Shown one piece after another: positions 6,245-14,434 of a stretch of 40,318 nt of DNA (position 1 is its first letter; every line of letters starts with the position of its first letter). The notes beneath the pieces are model-generated. The model saw only the letters and a list, made by a program, of their open reading frames with translations. It did not search any database and was not told the origin of the DNA. Source of the DNA: Pedobacter sp. Leaf250 (lineage in GTDB: Bacteria > Bacteroidota > Bacteroidia > Sphingobacteriales > Sphingobacteriaceae). The translations under genes were made by a program, and so were the position numbers. The stretch spans positions 1 to 40,318 of the forward strand of contig NZ_CAKLBU010000032.1 in the NCBI RefSeq assembly GCF_920984735.1, in the 5' to 3' direction.

Positions 6245-8596
6245 TTAATGGTCAAATTCACCAGCATTTCTAGCTGAGTCCTCATCAGACACTACTTTTC
6301 TAATTTTCTTTTTATCCAGCCATAAAACCAAGGCAGGCAATAGAGTTAAATTAAAAATTAAGGCTACGAATAGGGTTATTGATAGGAGTAAACCCAAAAC
6401 AACCGTTCCGCCGAAAGTAGATGCCGTAAAAATACCAAAACCAAAGAAGAGGATTAAAGCAATGTGTGTCATGCTTACACCAGTTTCAGTAATCGTATCT
6501 GTAACTACTTTTGGTACACTAAAGTTCGTTAAATTTAATTCCTGCTGGTATCTCGTTAAGAAGTAGATGGTTTGGTCTGAGGCCAAGCCAAAAGCAATGG
6601 TAAAAATTAAAATTGTTGATGGCTTTAAGGAAATTCCAAAATAACCCATAATTCCTGCAGTAATAATTAATGGAACAATATTGGGCAATAAGGAAATAAA
6701 CATAATTCCCAAACTTTTAAACTGAGCCAAACGTAAAAGCGAAATTAATATGATTGCCAGTCCGATGCTTTCAAACAAGTGCTTAAGCATGTAATCTGTT
6801 CCTTTTGAGAAAATAATGCTTGATCCTGTTAATTCTACATCAAATTTATTGGGTGGTAGTATGCTGTCGATGCGGGGTTTAAGCTCTGCCATAATTGCAT
6901 CTAAACGTTTAGAGCCAACATCGGCCATCTGAAAACTAATTCTGGTACTTTGATTTCCCTTACTTACGAAATTGGTTAGCAAACTTGCATTTCCTTTTCC
7001 GCCGCTTGCAATATAAGCCAGAATGAAGTTTTTTTCCATATTATCTGGCAAGCGAAAAAACGTGGAATCATTGTTATAGAAGGCTTGGGTTGCATATTTC
7101 AAACCCATATTAACCGAAATGGAACGCGAAAATTCTGGATAAGCGGAAATCATTTTTTCCATCTTTTCTATTCTTTTCAAATTCGTTAGGTTAAAAACAC
7201 CATTCTTTTTCTTGGTGTCAACGCTTACTTCTAACGGTAAAATTCCCTCAAAATTTTTCTCGAAGAATTTTAAATCCGTCAAAATTGTTGAGCTTTTTGG
7301 TAAGTCATCAACCACGTAACCATTCACGTTAATTTTCATTACACCAATAAAAGCAATGATGGAAATCACAATGGTGCCAATATAAATTACAGAACTTTTA
7401 TTTTGGACAAGGTGATCAGTTTTAACCAATAATTTGTGTAGAAAACCCTCCTCAACATGGGTTTGCGCTTTCAATTTTGGCGTAGGTAAATAGCTGAAAA
7501 TAATCGGAATTAAGCACAGGCACATTAGCCAGGTAATCATCACATTTATTGATGCCACGCTACCAAATTGCATCAATAATTCACTTCCTGTAAAATATAA
7601 AACGCCAAAACCAATGGCTGCAGTAATGTTCGCTATTAATGTTGTAACAGCAATTCTTTCAATTGTTACGCTTAGGGCACGTTGTTGATTACCATCTTTT
7701 CTAAGTTCATTTTGGTATTTGTTTAATAACAAAATACTATTCGGAATACCTATAATTACAATCAGTGGCGGAATCAATCCGGTTAAAATAGTCAGTTCAA
7801 ATCCAAATAAAACCAATGTTCCAATGCTCCAGATTACGCCCATGATAACCACTAAAATCGGAAAGAAAACAGCGTAAAATTTCCTGAAGAAAATCAGTAA
7901 AATGATTGCCGAAACTAAGATCGATAATCCTAAAAACAATACAAATTCATTGCTTACCAATTTGCTAACCGCTGTACGGATGTAAGGTAAACCTGAAATA
8001 TGAACCTGAATTTTGGTTTTCGCCTGGAAGGCCTTGGCTTTTTCCTCTATCTGTCTTAAGATTGGATTTCGTTCAGCAGAGTTTAAAATTTTAGTGTCAA
8101 AAGTAATTGCCATTAAGGTGGCATTTTGCTTATTATAAACTAAGCCTTCAAAAAATGGCGTATTGAATAAAGTATTTTTAATCGAGTCCATTTCAGTATC
8201 GGTTTTCACCAAACTTCCCGGTATTGCTTTCAGTACAAACTTTTGCCCTACGGTATCTTTCTCTAATTGAAAAATTTTACCAGATGATAAAACTGCTTTT
8301 ATACCTTTTAACTTCTGAATTTCATTTGAAAGCTGAACCCATTGATTGTAAATATCTTTTTTAAAAATATTGGGCGATTGAATACCAACAACCATTACAC
8401 TTCCATCTTCGCCAAAAGTTTTTTTGAAATTGTTATATTTTACAAAAGCACTGTCTGTTATAGGTAGGATTTTACTTCCTGTATAAGATAGCTTTACGTT
8501 TTTGGCTTGATATGCCATGAAAACCGTTCCCAGAACAAAAAATACAATAATCGCAATACGGTTCTGAAGAATAAACCTTGATAGCTTAACCCACAT
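6245..8596 (-). CDS. MMPL/RND superfamily transporter
   Basis: A 783-aa inner-membrane protein with the two-fold architecture of the RND/MMPL superfamily. Each half has a first helix (about 12-30 and 397-415), a large extracytoplasmic domain (about 31-215 and 416-610), and then a bundle of five helices. Proton-driven export of lipids or hydrophobic compounds is the usual role, but the substrate cannot be predicted here. No membrane-fusion protein or outer-membrane channel gene is adjacent, as is common for the HAE3/MMPL-type branch. It is transcribed divergently from recO. The ATG at 8596 is used, and a -7-like TAGTTTTG lies 33 nt upstream. Confidence 0.88.
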   Translation of the reverse strand: MWVKLSRFILQNRIAIIVFFVLGTVFMAYQAKNVKLSYTGSKILPITDSAFVKYNNFKKTFGEDGSVMVVGIQSPNIFKKDIYNQWVQLSNEIQKLKGIKAVLSSGKIFQLEKDTVGQKFVLKAIPGSLVKTDTEMDSIKNTLFNTPFFEGLVYNKQNATLMAITFDTKILNSAERNPILRQIEEKAKAFQAKTKIQVHISGLPYIRTAVSKLVSNEFVLFLGLSILVSAIILLIFFRKFYAVFFPILVVIMGVIWSIGTLVLFGFELTILTGLIPPLIVIIGIPNSILLLNKYQNELRKDGNQQRALSVTIERIAVTTLIANITAAIGFGVLYFTGSELLMQFGSVASINVMITWLMCLCLIPIIFSYLPTPKLKAQTHVEEGFLHKLLVKTDHLVQNKSSVIYIGTIVISIIAFIGVMKINVNGYVVDDLPKSSTILTDLKFFEKNFEGILPLEVSVDTKKKNGVFNLTNLKRIEKMEKMISAYPEFSRSISVNMGLKYATQAFYNNDSTFFRLPDNMEKNFILAYIASGGKGNASLLTNFVSKGNQSTRISFQMADVGSKRLDAIMAELKPRIDSILPPNKFDVELTGSSIIFSKGTDYMLKHLFESIGLAIILISLLRLAQFKSLGIMFISLLPNIVPLIITAGIMGYFGISLKPSTILIFTIAFGLASDQTIYFLTRYQQELNLTNFSVPKVVTDTITETGVSMTHIALILFFGFGIFTASTFGGTVVLGLLLSITLFVALIFNLTLLPALVLWLDKKKIRKVVSDEDSARNAGEFDH

Positions 8597-8629
8597 GTGT
8601 TGTCTAGTTTTTAATTATAATGATAAGGG

Positions 8630-8637
8630 CAAAACTA
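8630..8637 (-). promoter_or_regulatory. Putative -7 element of the MMPL gene
   Basis: The minus strand reads TAGTTTTG, an exact TAnnTTTG match, placing the transcription start about 30 nt before the ATG at 8596. No TTG is found at the expected -33 distance. Confidence 0.4.
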
Positions 8638-8651
8638 ATCTTATTTATAAG

Positions 8652-8681
8652 TTGGAATGTTTTTTTAACCAATTTATTTTG
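8652..8681 (+). promoter_or_regulatory. Putative recO promoter
   Basis: TTG at 8652-8654 and TTATTTTG at 8674-8681 (7 of 8 to TAnnTTTG) are separated by 19 nt, the preferred spacing. The predicted transcript begins near 8685 and supports the start of recO at 8719 over a longer ORF reading from 8620. Confidence 0.45.
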
Positions 8682-8718
8682 CACAATAACATACTTTTGG
8701 AAAAAATGTTTTATTACC

Positions 8719-9444
8719 ATGTTGCACAAAGTCAGAGGTATTGTTTTAAAAACCACCAATTACAGCGAAAGCAGTGTAATTGTTCAGGTTCTGACAGATA
8801 AATTCGGAATGCAATCCTATTTAATAAATGGTGTAAAAAAACCGAAAGCAAAAATTAAGATGAACATGCTTCAGTCGCTACATCTTTTAGATATGGTGGT
8901 TTATCATAAAGCAAATACCAATATTCAAAGGGTCTCTGAAATTCGGCAAACGCCTGTTTTTAAAAGTATTCCTTACGATATGATTAAAACAAGCATCATC
9001 ATTTTCTTAAACGAAGTGCTTTATAAAAGTATCCGCCAACAATCTGCGGATGACAGTTTATTTGATTATATTTTTAATTCAGTTGCCTGGTTTGATGAAA
9101 CTGAAGAATTAAACCCTAATTTTCATTTATCATTTCTTTTAAAATTGACCCGGTTTTTAGGTTTTTCTCCAAATGATAAAAGAAGAACCGACCAGGTTTA
9201 TTTCGATTTACAAGAGGGAGAATTTGTTTCAAGATTACCTATTCATGCAAATTATCTTCAATTGGAAGATGCACAAGGATTTGTATCGTTATTTAATACA
9301 CCGCTCGAAAGAATTTATGAAATTAAAATGAATAATGTGCAGCGGAGATTTTTGTTAGATAAGATATTGGTTTTCTACACCTTACATACGGCCTCTTTTG
9401 GAGAAGTTCTATCGCATAAAATATTGGAAACGCTGTTGAGTTGA
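8719..9444 (+). CDS. recO: DNA repair protein RecO
   Basis: RecO acts with RecR in the RecFOR pathway, displacing SSB and loading RecA onto single-stranded DNA. The 241-aa protein begins with the family's OB-fold hallmark (MLHKVRGIVLKTTNYSESS, then a conserved DKFGMQSYLINGVKK block, residues 1-42), followed by the helical C-terminal domain. No four-cysteine zinc site is present, as is common in Bacteroidota. I place the start at 8719 because the OB fold begins there. The ORF is open from 8620, but that extension would be hydrophobic and would begin upstream of the likely promoter. It stands alone, divergent from the MMPL gene, with the tRNA-Val genes 63 nt downstream. Confidence 0.93.
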   Translation: MLHKVRGIVLKTTNYSESSVIVQVLTDKFGMQSYLINGVKKPKAKIKMNMLQSLHLLDMVVYHKANTNIQRVSEIRQTPVFKSIPYDMIKTSIIIFLNEVLYKSIRQQSADDSLFDYIFNSVAWFDETEELNPNFHLSFLLKLTRFLGFSPNDKRRTDQVYFDLQEGEFVSRLPIHANYLQLEDAQGFVSLFNTPLERIYEIKMNNVQRRFLLDKILVFYTLHTASFGEVLSHKILETLLS

Positions 9445-9460
9445 AAAAAAATAAAAAAGA

Positions 9461-9491
9461 TTTGCGAAACAACATTATAGCGCTATATTTG
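9461..9491 (+). promoter_or_regulatory. Promoter of the first tRNA-Val gene
   Basis: TTTG (9461-9464), a 19-nt spacer and TATATTTG (9484-9491) match the Bacteroidota consensus at every fixed position in both boxes. The expected transcription start is near 9495, about 13 nt before the mature tRNA. Confidence 0.8.
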
Positions 9492-9507
9492 CATTCCCAA
9501 AAGGAAA

Positions 9508-9582
9508 GGGAAATTAGCTCAGCTGGTTCAGAGCACCTCGTTTACACCGAGGGGGTCGGGGGTTCGAACCCCTCATTTCCCA
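9508..9582 (+). tRNA. tRNA-Val (anticodon TAC), copy 1
   Basis: A 75-nt cloverleaf. The acceptor stem is GGGAAAT with ATTTCCC, the anticodon stem is CCTCG/CGAGG around loop TTTACAC (anticodon TAC, reading GUA and probably other valine codons), and the T-arm is GGGGGTTCGAACCCC. The discriminator base is A, and CCA is not encoded. It is identical to the copy at 9635-9709. Confidence 0.97.
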
Positions 9583-9586
9583 CATT

Positions 9587-9628
9587 ACTTTCAAGGATTT
9601 GAAAGTGTAATAAAAATAAACACCTTTG
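9587..9628 (+). promoter_or_regulatory. Spacer hairpin and second promoter between the tRNA-Val copies
   Basis: ACTTTCAA and TTGAAAGT (9587-9594 and 9599-9606) form an 8-bp stem with loop GGAT. TTTG (9598-9601) overlaps the second arm and lies 19 nt before CACCTTTG (9621-9628, 7 of 8 to the -7 consensus). This would start transcription at or within a few nt of the second tRNA. The two copies could also be co-transcribed. Confidence 0.55.
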
Positions 9629-9634
9629 CAAAAA

Positions 9635-9709
9635 GGGAAATTAGCTCAGCTGGTTCAGAGCACCTCGTTTACACCGAGGGGGTCGGGGGTTCGAACCCCT
9701 CATTTCCCA
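9635..9709 (+). tRNA. tRNA-Val (anticodon TAC), copy 2
   Basis: Identical over all 75 nt to the gene at 9508-9582, offset by 127 nt, with unrelated flanking sequence. It is followed almost at once by a strong terminator. The identity suggests a recent duplication or gene conversion. Confidence 0.97.
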
Positions 9710-9713
9710 CACT

Positions 9714-9744
9714 AAGCCTTTCAAGAAATTGGAAGGCTTTTTTT
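9714..9744 (+). terminator. Rho-independent terminator of the tRNA-Val genes
   Basis: AAGCCTTTCAA (9714-9724) pairs with TTGGAAGGCTT (9729-9739) over 11 bp including one T:G pair. It closes on a GAAA tetraloop and runs into seven T (9738-9744). Confidence 0.92.
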
Positions 9745-9807
9745 ATGATTTTTCTATCTATAAAATCAATATTATATCCGAAATTGCCACATGCAAAATG
9801 ATGGTTG

Positions 9808-10719
9808 ATGTTAGGAAAGATAATCCGCTTTATATTTTTTGGGAACTACTTTGTTGGCATTCTTGCTGTAGCCTTAACTTTAGAGGCGACTTTTCAACTG
9901 CGTTTACCTTTTAATTCACTAAATTATTACCTGTTACTTTTCTTAGCTCCAACTATATATTATACCTATGCTTACAATAAGGTATCTACAAGTCCCTCAG
10001 CCGTAAATCCCCGAACGCAGTGGTATTATAAACATAAAAAATTTATTAAGCAGAGCCAGAGTATATTATTTACGATTTGTATTACATTGGCAGTTAACCT
10101 ATTGTACGATAATTTTCATAATATTTTAAATTTACCCATTATCTATTGGTCGGCAATAATCATTATAGTTATTGCTGCAGCTTTATATTACGGTTTGCTG
10201 CCCCGATCATTTCTTAAATTCAACTTGCGTAATACTGGATGGTTAAAGGCTTTCGTTATCGGCTTTGTTTGGGCTTGCTGTGCTAATGTTCTGCCGCTCA
10301 TCATGCTCAAAATTGAAACAGGAATCGGTTATCATGATTCAGTGCTTTGGACATGGCTGTTTATCAAAAATTGGATGTTTTGCACTGTGAACGCTATAAT
10401 TTTTGATATTAAAGATTATCCAACGGATGCCAACAAACACCTCCGAACATTTGTTGTACGTTATGGTCTGCGCAAAACAATCTTTAACATCCTCATTCCG
10501 TTACTAATTATAGGCCTGCTATCATTAGCAATTTTTGCCACTTATAAAGGGTTCGGTTTTCCGCAAGTGATGTTTAACATTCTTCCATTTATCCTCACCA
10601 TTTACATTGCTTATTCCATGCACCGCAGAAAAAATATTTTGTACTATTTGATGGTTATTGATGGATTAATCCTATTCAAAGCTATTTGCGGAATTGTGGG
10701 TATGCTGTTTGTAAATTGA
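9808..10719 (+). CDS. UbiA-like polytopic membrane protein lacking the first Asp motif
   Basis: A 303-aa protein with about eight or nine predicted membrane helices. It keeps the second aspartate-rich motif of the UbiA prenyltransferase family, DIKDYPTD at 200-207, followed by the usual RTFVVRYG block. Where UbiA enzymes carry the first NDxxD-type motif, this protein reads YAYNKVSTSPSAVNPR (54-69), which has no aspartate. UbiA enzymes need both motifs to hold the Mg-diphosphate of the prenyl donor, so it may be a divergent or non-prenylating homologue. The ATG at 9808 is used in preference to a TTG one codon upstream. A methyltransferase gene follows 13 nt later, so the two probably act on the same lipid or quinone-like molecule (inference). 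Confidence 0.68.
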   Translation: MLGKIIRFIFFGNYFVGILAVALTLEATFQLRLPFNSLNYYLLLFLAPTIYYTYAYNKVSTSPSAVNPRTQWYYKHKKFIKQSQSILFTICITLAVNLLYDNFHNILNLPIIYWSAIIIIVIAAALYYGLLPRSFLKFNLRNTGWLKAFVIGFVWACCANVLPLIMLKIETGIGYHDSVLWTWLFIKNWMFCTVNAIIFDIKDYPTDANKHLRTFVVRYGLRKTIFNILIPLLIIGLLSLAIFATYKGFGFPQVMFNILPFILTIYIAYSMHRRKNILYYLMVIDGLILFKAICGIVGMLFVN

Positions 10720-10732
10720 TTTATAAAATAAA

Positions 10733-11359
10733 GTGATTAATAACTATGATAAAATAGCGCAACATTACGATTTTCTAAGCCGTTTGGTATTTGGTAAATC
10801 ACAAGTAAACGCTCAAACTAACCAACTAAAATATATTTCTTCAAATAGTTCGATTTTAATTGTTGGCGGCGGCACAGGATGGATTTTAGAAGAATTGGGT
10901 AAACTTCATCAAACGGGTTTGAAAATAACTTTTGTCGAAATTTCTGCTAAAATGATATCGCTTTCTAAAGCCAGAAATTATGGCAATAATGAAGTTGAAT
11001 TTATTAATTTAGGTATCGAAGAGTATGAAATTAATAATCATTTTGATATAATAATCACTCCGTTTCTTTTTGATAATTTTTCCAGAGAACGCTGTCATAA
11101 GGTCTTTCAAAAATTACATCTCTCTTTAAATAATAGTGGCTTGTGGTTAATGGTCGATTTTACAACTCAAACCAAAGGAGGTAATTGGTGGAAAAAACCT
11201 TTCCTAACATTAATGTATACTTTTTTTAACTTAATGGCTCGAGTTGAAGCAAAAAATTTGGTTGATATGAATCCTTATTTTGAAAAAGGTGGCTACCAAA
11301 TAATTGAAGAACGTTTTTACTATGCGCATTTTATCAAAGCCGTTGTCTATCAAAAATAA
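10733..11359 (+). CDS. Class I SAM-dependent methyltransferase
   Basis: A 208-aa cytoplasmic protein with a Rossmann-type SAM-binding fold. Motif I is ILIVGGGTGWIL (41-52), an acidic residue ends the next strand (ITFVEIS), and motif IV reads FDIIITPFLFDNF. The N-terminus (NNYDKIAQHYDFLSRLVFG) resembles UbiE/COQ5-like and other lipid or quinone methyltransferases, though no substrate motif is decisive. The start is a GTG 13 nt after the UbiA-like gene, so the two are very likely co-transcribed. The substrate is unknown; an isoprenoid lipid or pigment is plausible from context. Confidence 0.8.
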   Translation: MINNYDKIAQHYDFLSRLVFGKSQVNAQTNQLKYISSNSSILIVGGGTGWILEELGKLHQTGLKITFVEISAKMISLSKARNYGNNEVEFINLGIEEYEINNHFDIIITPFLFDNFSRERCHKVFQKLHLSLNNSGLWLMVDFTTQTKGGNWWKKPFLTLMYTFFNLMARVEAKNLVDMNPYFEKGGYQIIEERFYYAHFIKAVVYQK

Positions 11360-11384
11360 AATGACAAATCTTTAATGCAACAAT

Positions 11385-11416
11385 ATTGCGTTTAAATTTA
11401 ATTCTTTTCATTTTTG
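11385..11416 (+). promoter_or_regulatory. Putative promoter of the TrxR-like gene
   Basis: ATTG (11385-11388), a 20-nt spacer and CATTTTTG (11409-11416, 7 of 8 to TAnnTTTG) precede the ATG at 11430 by the right distance for a short leader. Confidence 0.45.
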
Positions 11417-11429
11417 AAGAAAAAACGAT

Positions 11430-12326
11430 ATGAATTTTGATGTAATTATTATTGGAGGAAGTTATGCCGGACTTTCTGCTGCTCTTACTTTGGGACGTGC
11501 AACTAGAAAGGTATTGGTAGTGGATAGTGGAAATCCTTGCAATAAACAAACGCCACACTCACACAATTTTCTTACCCATGATGGGAAAACGCCCACTGAA
11601 ATAAGTGCTGAAGCAAAAGCTGATGTGCTGAAATATTCAACTGTAGAATTTCTTCATGAGGAGGTAGTATCGGCAAAAAAAGTATTAAACCTGTTCCATG
11701 TCGAACTTAAGGATGGACAACATTTTACTGCTCGGAAATTGCTAGTGGCCACTGGTTTAAAAGATATTTTGCCAAATATTAAGGGGCTAAAAGAGTGTTG
11801 GGCCATTTCGGTAATCCATTGCCCTTATTGCCATGGCTTTGAGGTTAAGGATGAAAAAATGGGTTTATTAATGAACGGAGACCTAGCTTTTGAAATGGCA
11901 AAGAATTTAAATTTATGGAACAAGGACTTAACTATCTTAACTAACGGTTTTTCAAAATTGACCATTGAACAACAGGAAAAACTTCAATCAAAATCCATTA
12001 GGGTCATTACAGATGAAATCGAAGAATTAATTCATTTGGGTGGTGTGCTTAAAGCGGTGAGATTTAAAAATGGAGAAGAGTTGGCGCTCAAAGCGATTTA
12101 CACCAAATCGGAAACCGAACAGCATGTTAATTTTGATGCGCAGTTGAATTTCGAGCTCACAGATTTAAAAACAATAAAAGTTGATGAACAGCAAGAAACT
12201 ACTGCTAAGGGCGTTTATGCCGCAGGAGATTGTACAACCTTAATGCGGTCGCTATCCATTATCACAGCAAGTGGAACGTTAGCAGCTGTAATGATGAATA
12301 AGGAAATGATTTCTGAAGATTTTTGA
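11430..12326 (+). CDS. FAD/NAD(P)-dependent thioredoxin reductase-like oxidoreductase
   Basis: A 298-aa soluble flavoprotein. FAD binding is shown by IIIGGSYAGLSAALTLGRA (6-24) and by AAGDCTT (264-270) near the C-terminus. The redox pair is CPYC at 131-134, followed by HGFE. Bacterial thioredoxin reductase typically has CATC followed by DGF. The HNFLTHDGKTP block (45-55) and CPYCHG resemble the GliT/HlmI-type disulfide oxidoreductases and related proteins. The NADPH-site glycine motif is weak (GLLMNGDLAFEMA, 145-157), so the usual electron route may differ. No thioredoxin gene or biosynthetic cluster lies next to it. A general FAD-dependent disulfide reductase or oxidase is the safest call. 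Confidence 0.82.
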   Translation: MNFDVIIIGGSYAGLSAALTLGRATRKVLVVDSGNPCNKQTPHSHNFLTHDGKTPTEISAEAKADVLKYSTVEFLHEEVVSAKKVLNLFHVELKDGQHFTARKLLVATGLKDILPNIKGLKECWAISVIHCPYCHGFEVKDEKMGLLMNGDLAFEMAKNLNLWNKDLTILTNGFSKLTIEQQEKLQSKSIRVITDEIEELIHLGGVLKAVRFKNGEELALKAIYTKSETEQHVNFDAQLNFELTDLKTIKVDEQQETTAKGVYAAGDCTTLMRSLSIITASGTLAAVMMNKEMISEDF

Positions 12327-12340
12327 GTAATCATCAAAAT

Positions 12341-12505
12341 TTAAAATAGAATAGCACCAGCAATTGTAGCAAGGAACATAGTTGCGATAACAATTCTATC
12401 TGCATTTATCCATTGTTCTCTTGTTAAAGGAGTTGCAACTTTTTTAACAGTTTCTGTTTTGTGCCTGCTAAGCCTGAATACGGAGGTGTCTAATTTAATA
12501 ATCAT
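12341..12505 (-). CDS. 54-aa single-helix membrane protein
   Basis: A small ORF from the ATG at 12505 to the TAA at 12341. The first about 34 residues are polar and basic (RLSRHKTETVKKV, then TPLTREQW), and the C-terminus is one hydrophobic helix, RIVIATMFLATIAGAILF. The segregation of a charged N-terminus and a clean terminal membrane helix argues that it is a real gene and not random sequence. It is convergent with the TrxR-like gene and lies 15 nt past that gene's stop. I do not recognise it. A tail-anchored inner-membrane peptide is the likely form. Confidence 0.5.
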   Translation of the reverse strand: MIIKLDTSVFRLSRHKTETVKKVATPLTREQWINADRIVIATMFLATIAGAILF

Positions 12506-12761
12506 AGAAAAATGTTTTTAAAGGTTGATTTTTCTAATTCAAATGCCAAGCCAAAATTTAATAAAATTGTTTAATTGTGGATAACTTAGTGATTTTTGTT
12601 AAATATTTCGTTTTATACATTAAGTAATGTAAAATTGTTGATTGACAAGTAATTAGGTTTGTATTTAAAAAGAAACAATACGCTTTGATTATTAGTCCAA
12701 TCGCGGGTTTCAAATTCCTTATATTGGATTAAACCTATTTTTAATTGCTTCACTTAAAATA
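12506..12761. other. AT-rich intergenic region without recognised gene
   Basis: A very AT-rich spacer between the 54-aa ORF and the permease terminator. It contains one perfect 9-mer DnaA-box match, TGTGGATAA at 12576-12584, but no cluster of boxes. I see no tRNA, ORF or repeat here. It may hold the promoter of the small minus-strand ORF. Confidence 0.5.
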
Positions 12762-12793
12762 TTTGGCCAAAACTTTTAAAAATTTTGGCCAAA
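12762..12793 (-). terminator. Hairpin terminator of the amino-acid permease gene
   Basis: TTTGGCCAAAA (12762-12772) and TTTTGGCCAAA (12783-12793) form a perfect 11-bp stem with a 10-nt loop, 16 nt past the permease stop. The following minus-strand sequence (ATATTTTAAG) is only moderately T-rich, so termination may be partial. Confidence 0.6.
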
Positions 12794-12808
12794 CACAATA
12801 TCAAATCA

Positions 12809-14242
12809 TTACTCTTCCCGAAGTTTGCTATGCTTTTTCCCATAAAAGAAATAAATGGCTAAACCAATGGCAAGCCATACTACTAAACGTATCCAGGTAT
12901 CAGCAGGTAAAAATACCATCATGGCCACGCAAGTTAAAATTCCCAAAATTGGAATCACTGGAACCCAGGGAACCCTAAACGGACGTTTAGCTTCAGGATC
13001 TGTTTTGCGAAGTATTAATATGCCAACGCAAACCATTAAAAAAGCCAATAATGTTCCAATACTTGTCATTTCGCCAACAACATTCATAGGTACAAAAGCT
13101 GCGAATAAAGCTATAAAAATGCACAGGATGATGTTAGATTTCCATGGCGTTTTAAATTTTGAATGCACATCAGAAAACATCTTTGGAAGTAATCCATCTT
13201 TACTAATGGAGTAGAACATTCGTGACTGCGCCATCAAATCAATTAAAATTACTGAAGTATAGCCAATTAAAATCGCCAGTATAATCGCCTGACTTAACCA
13301 GCCATAAGGAGTTTTTTCGATGGCAATGGCAACTGGTGCACCACTGTTTGCAAACTCTTTGTAGTTGGCCAAACCCGTCATTACATGACCAAATAATCCA
13401 AACAAAACTGTACACACCAATAACGATCCAATAATCCCTATTGGTAAATCCCTTCCAGGATTTTTGGTTTCTTGTGCGGAAGCTGCAACTGCATCAAAAC
13501 CAATAAAAACAAAGAAAACCAATCCCGCTCCACGCAAAATACCGCTCCAGCCAAACTGCCCGAATGTACCCGTGTTTTCTGGAATGTATGGATGGTAATT
13601 TGCAGGATCGATATACTGCCAACCGAGTGCAATGAAAACCAGAACCACACCCACTTTTAAAAATACGATGATTCCGTTTACGATTGCAGACCCTTTGGTT
13701 CCGCGGATTAAGATAGCTGTCATTAAAACTACCACCATTGCGGCTGGGATATTGATGATTCCGTTAACCGTAGAACCATCAGCAAGTTTTGCGGTTTCGA
13801 ATGGAGAGAGTGTAAGTTGAGGAGGTAGATAAATTCCTAAACTCCCTAAAAACCGGGTTAAATACTGTGACCAGCTAATGGCAACTGTTGCGCAACCTAC
13901 CGAATATTCGAGCACTAAATCCCAGCCTATAATCCAGGCAAAAAGCTCACCCATGGTAGCGTATGAATAGGTATACGCACTACCGGCAACGGGGATCATT
14001 GAGGCAAATTCTGCGTAACAAAGTGCAGCAAAACCACAACCCAAAGCTGCAATTACAAATGATAATGTTACTGCCGGACCAGAATGATTGGCGGCAGCTA
14101 AACCAGTAATGGAAAATAAGCCTGCTCCAAGGGTTAAACCAACACCAATTAAAATCAAATTAATTGGCCCTAAGGTTCTTTTCAGCGTTCCCTCGCCGCT
14201 TTCGTTTGCTTCAGCAACAATGCTGGCAATAGATTTTTTCAT
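12809..14242 (-). CDS. APC superfamily amino-acid permease
   Basis: A 477-aa inner-membrane protein with about 12 predicted helices, of the amino acid-polyamine-organocation superfamily, closest in appearance to cationic amino-acid transporter (CAT/YfnA-like) permeases. The first helix carries the glycine-rich substrate-backbone motif (LIGVGLTLGAGLFSITG, about 31-47). The GSAYTYSYATMGELFAWIIG block (86-105) is conserved in CAT-type carriers. The cytoplasmic N-terminus (1-25) is polar, with KRTLGP just before helix 1. The imported amino acid cannot be assigned. It is monocistronic, with a terminator hairpin just downstream and a -7 element upstream. Confidence 0.9.
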   Translation of the reverse strand: MKKSIASIVAEANESGEGTLKRTLGPINLILIGVGLTLGAGLFSITGLAAANHSGPAVTLSFVIAALGCGFAALCYAEFASMIPVAGSAYTYSYATMGELFAWIIGWDLVLEYSVGCATVAISWSQYLTRFLGSLGIYLPPQLTLSPFETAKLADGSTVNGIINIPAAMVVVLMTAILIRGTKGSAIVNGIIVFLKVGVVLVFIALGWQYIDPANYHPYIPENTGTFGQFGWSGILRGAGLVFFVFIGFDAVAASAQETKNPGRDLPIGIIGSLLVCTVLFGLFGHVMTGLANYKEFANSGAPVAIAIEKTPYGWLSQAIILAILIGYTSVILIDLMAQSRMFYSISKDGLLPKMFSDVHSKFKTPWKSNIILCIFIALFAAFVPMNVVGEMTSIGTLLAFLMVCVGILILRKTDPEAKRPFRVPWVPVIPILGILTCVAMMVFLPADTWIRLVVWLAIGLAIYFFYGKKHSKLREE

Positions 14243-14261
14243 GAATGAAGTTATAATGTTA

Positions 14262-14269
14262 CAAAATTA
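14262..14269 (-). promoter_or_regulatory. Putative -7 element of the permease gene
   Basis: The minus strand reads TAATTTTG, an exact TAnnTTTG match, 20 nt before the ATG at 14242. No TTG is found at the -33 position. Confidence 0.4.
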
Positions 14270-14434
14270 TTAAAATATATTAATTCTATGGTATTTGTAG
14301 TGAATTGTTTGTGCTTAATTTTTTGCTGTTATATGTAGTGAATTTTAGGAGTTATGAATGGCGTATTGCCGAGAGTAGCGATCGCTTTAAGATTTCCACC
14401 TGTGTGGCATAACGGCATTTGCTGATCCGTCGTC

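Noticed and set aside
8620..8718. Longer start for recO
   Set aside because: The extension is hydrophobic, lies upstream of or across the predicted promoter, and precedes the conserved RecO N-terminus.
12576..12584. Perfect DnaA-box 9-mer (TGTGGATAA) in an AT-rich spacer
   Set aside because: Only one box is present, with no cluster and no dnaA, dnaN or GC-skew evidence. A single match is expected by chance.
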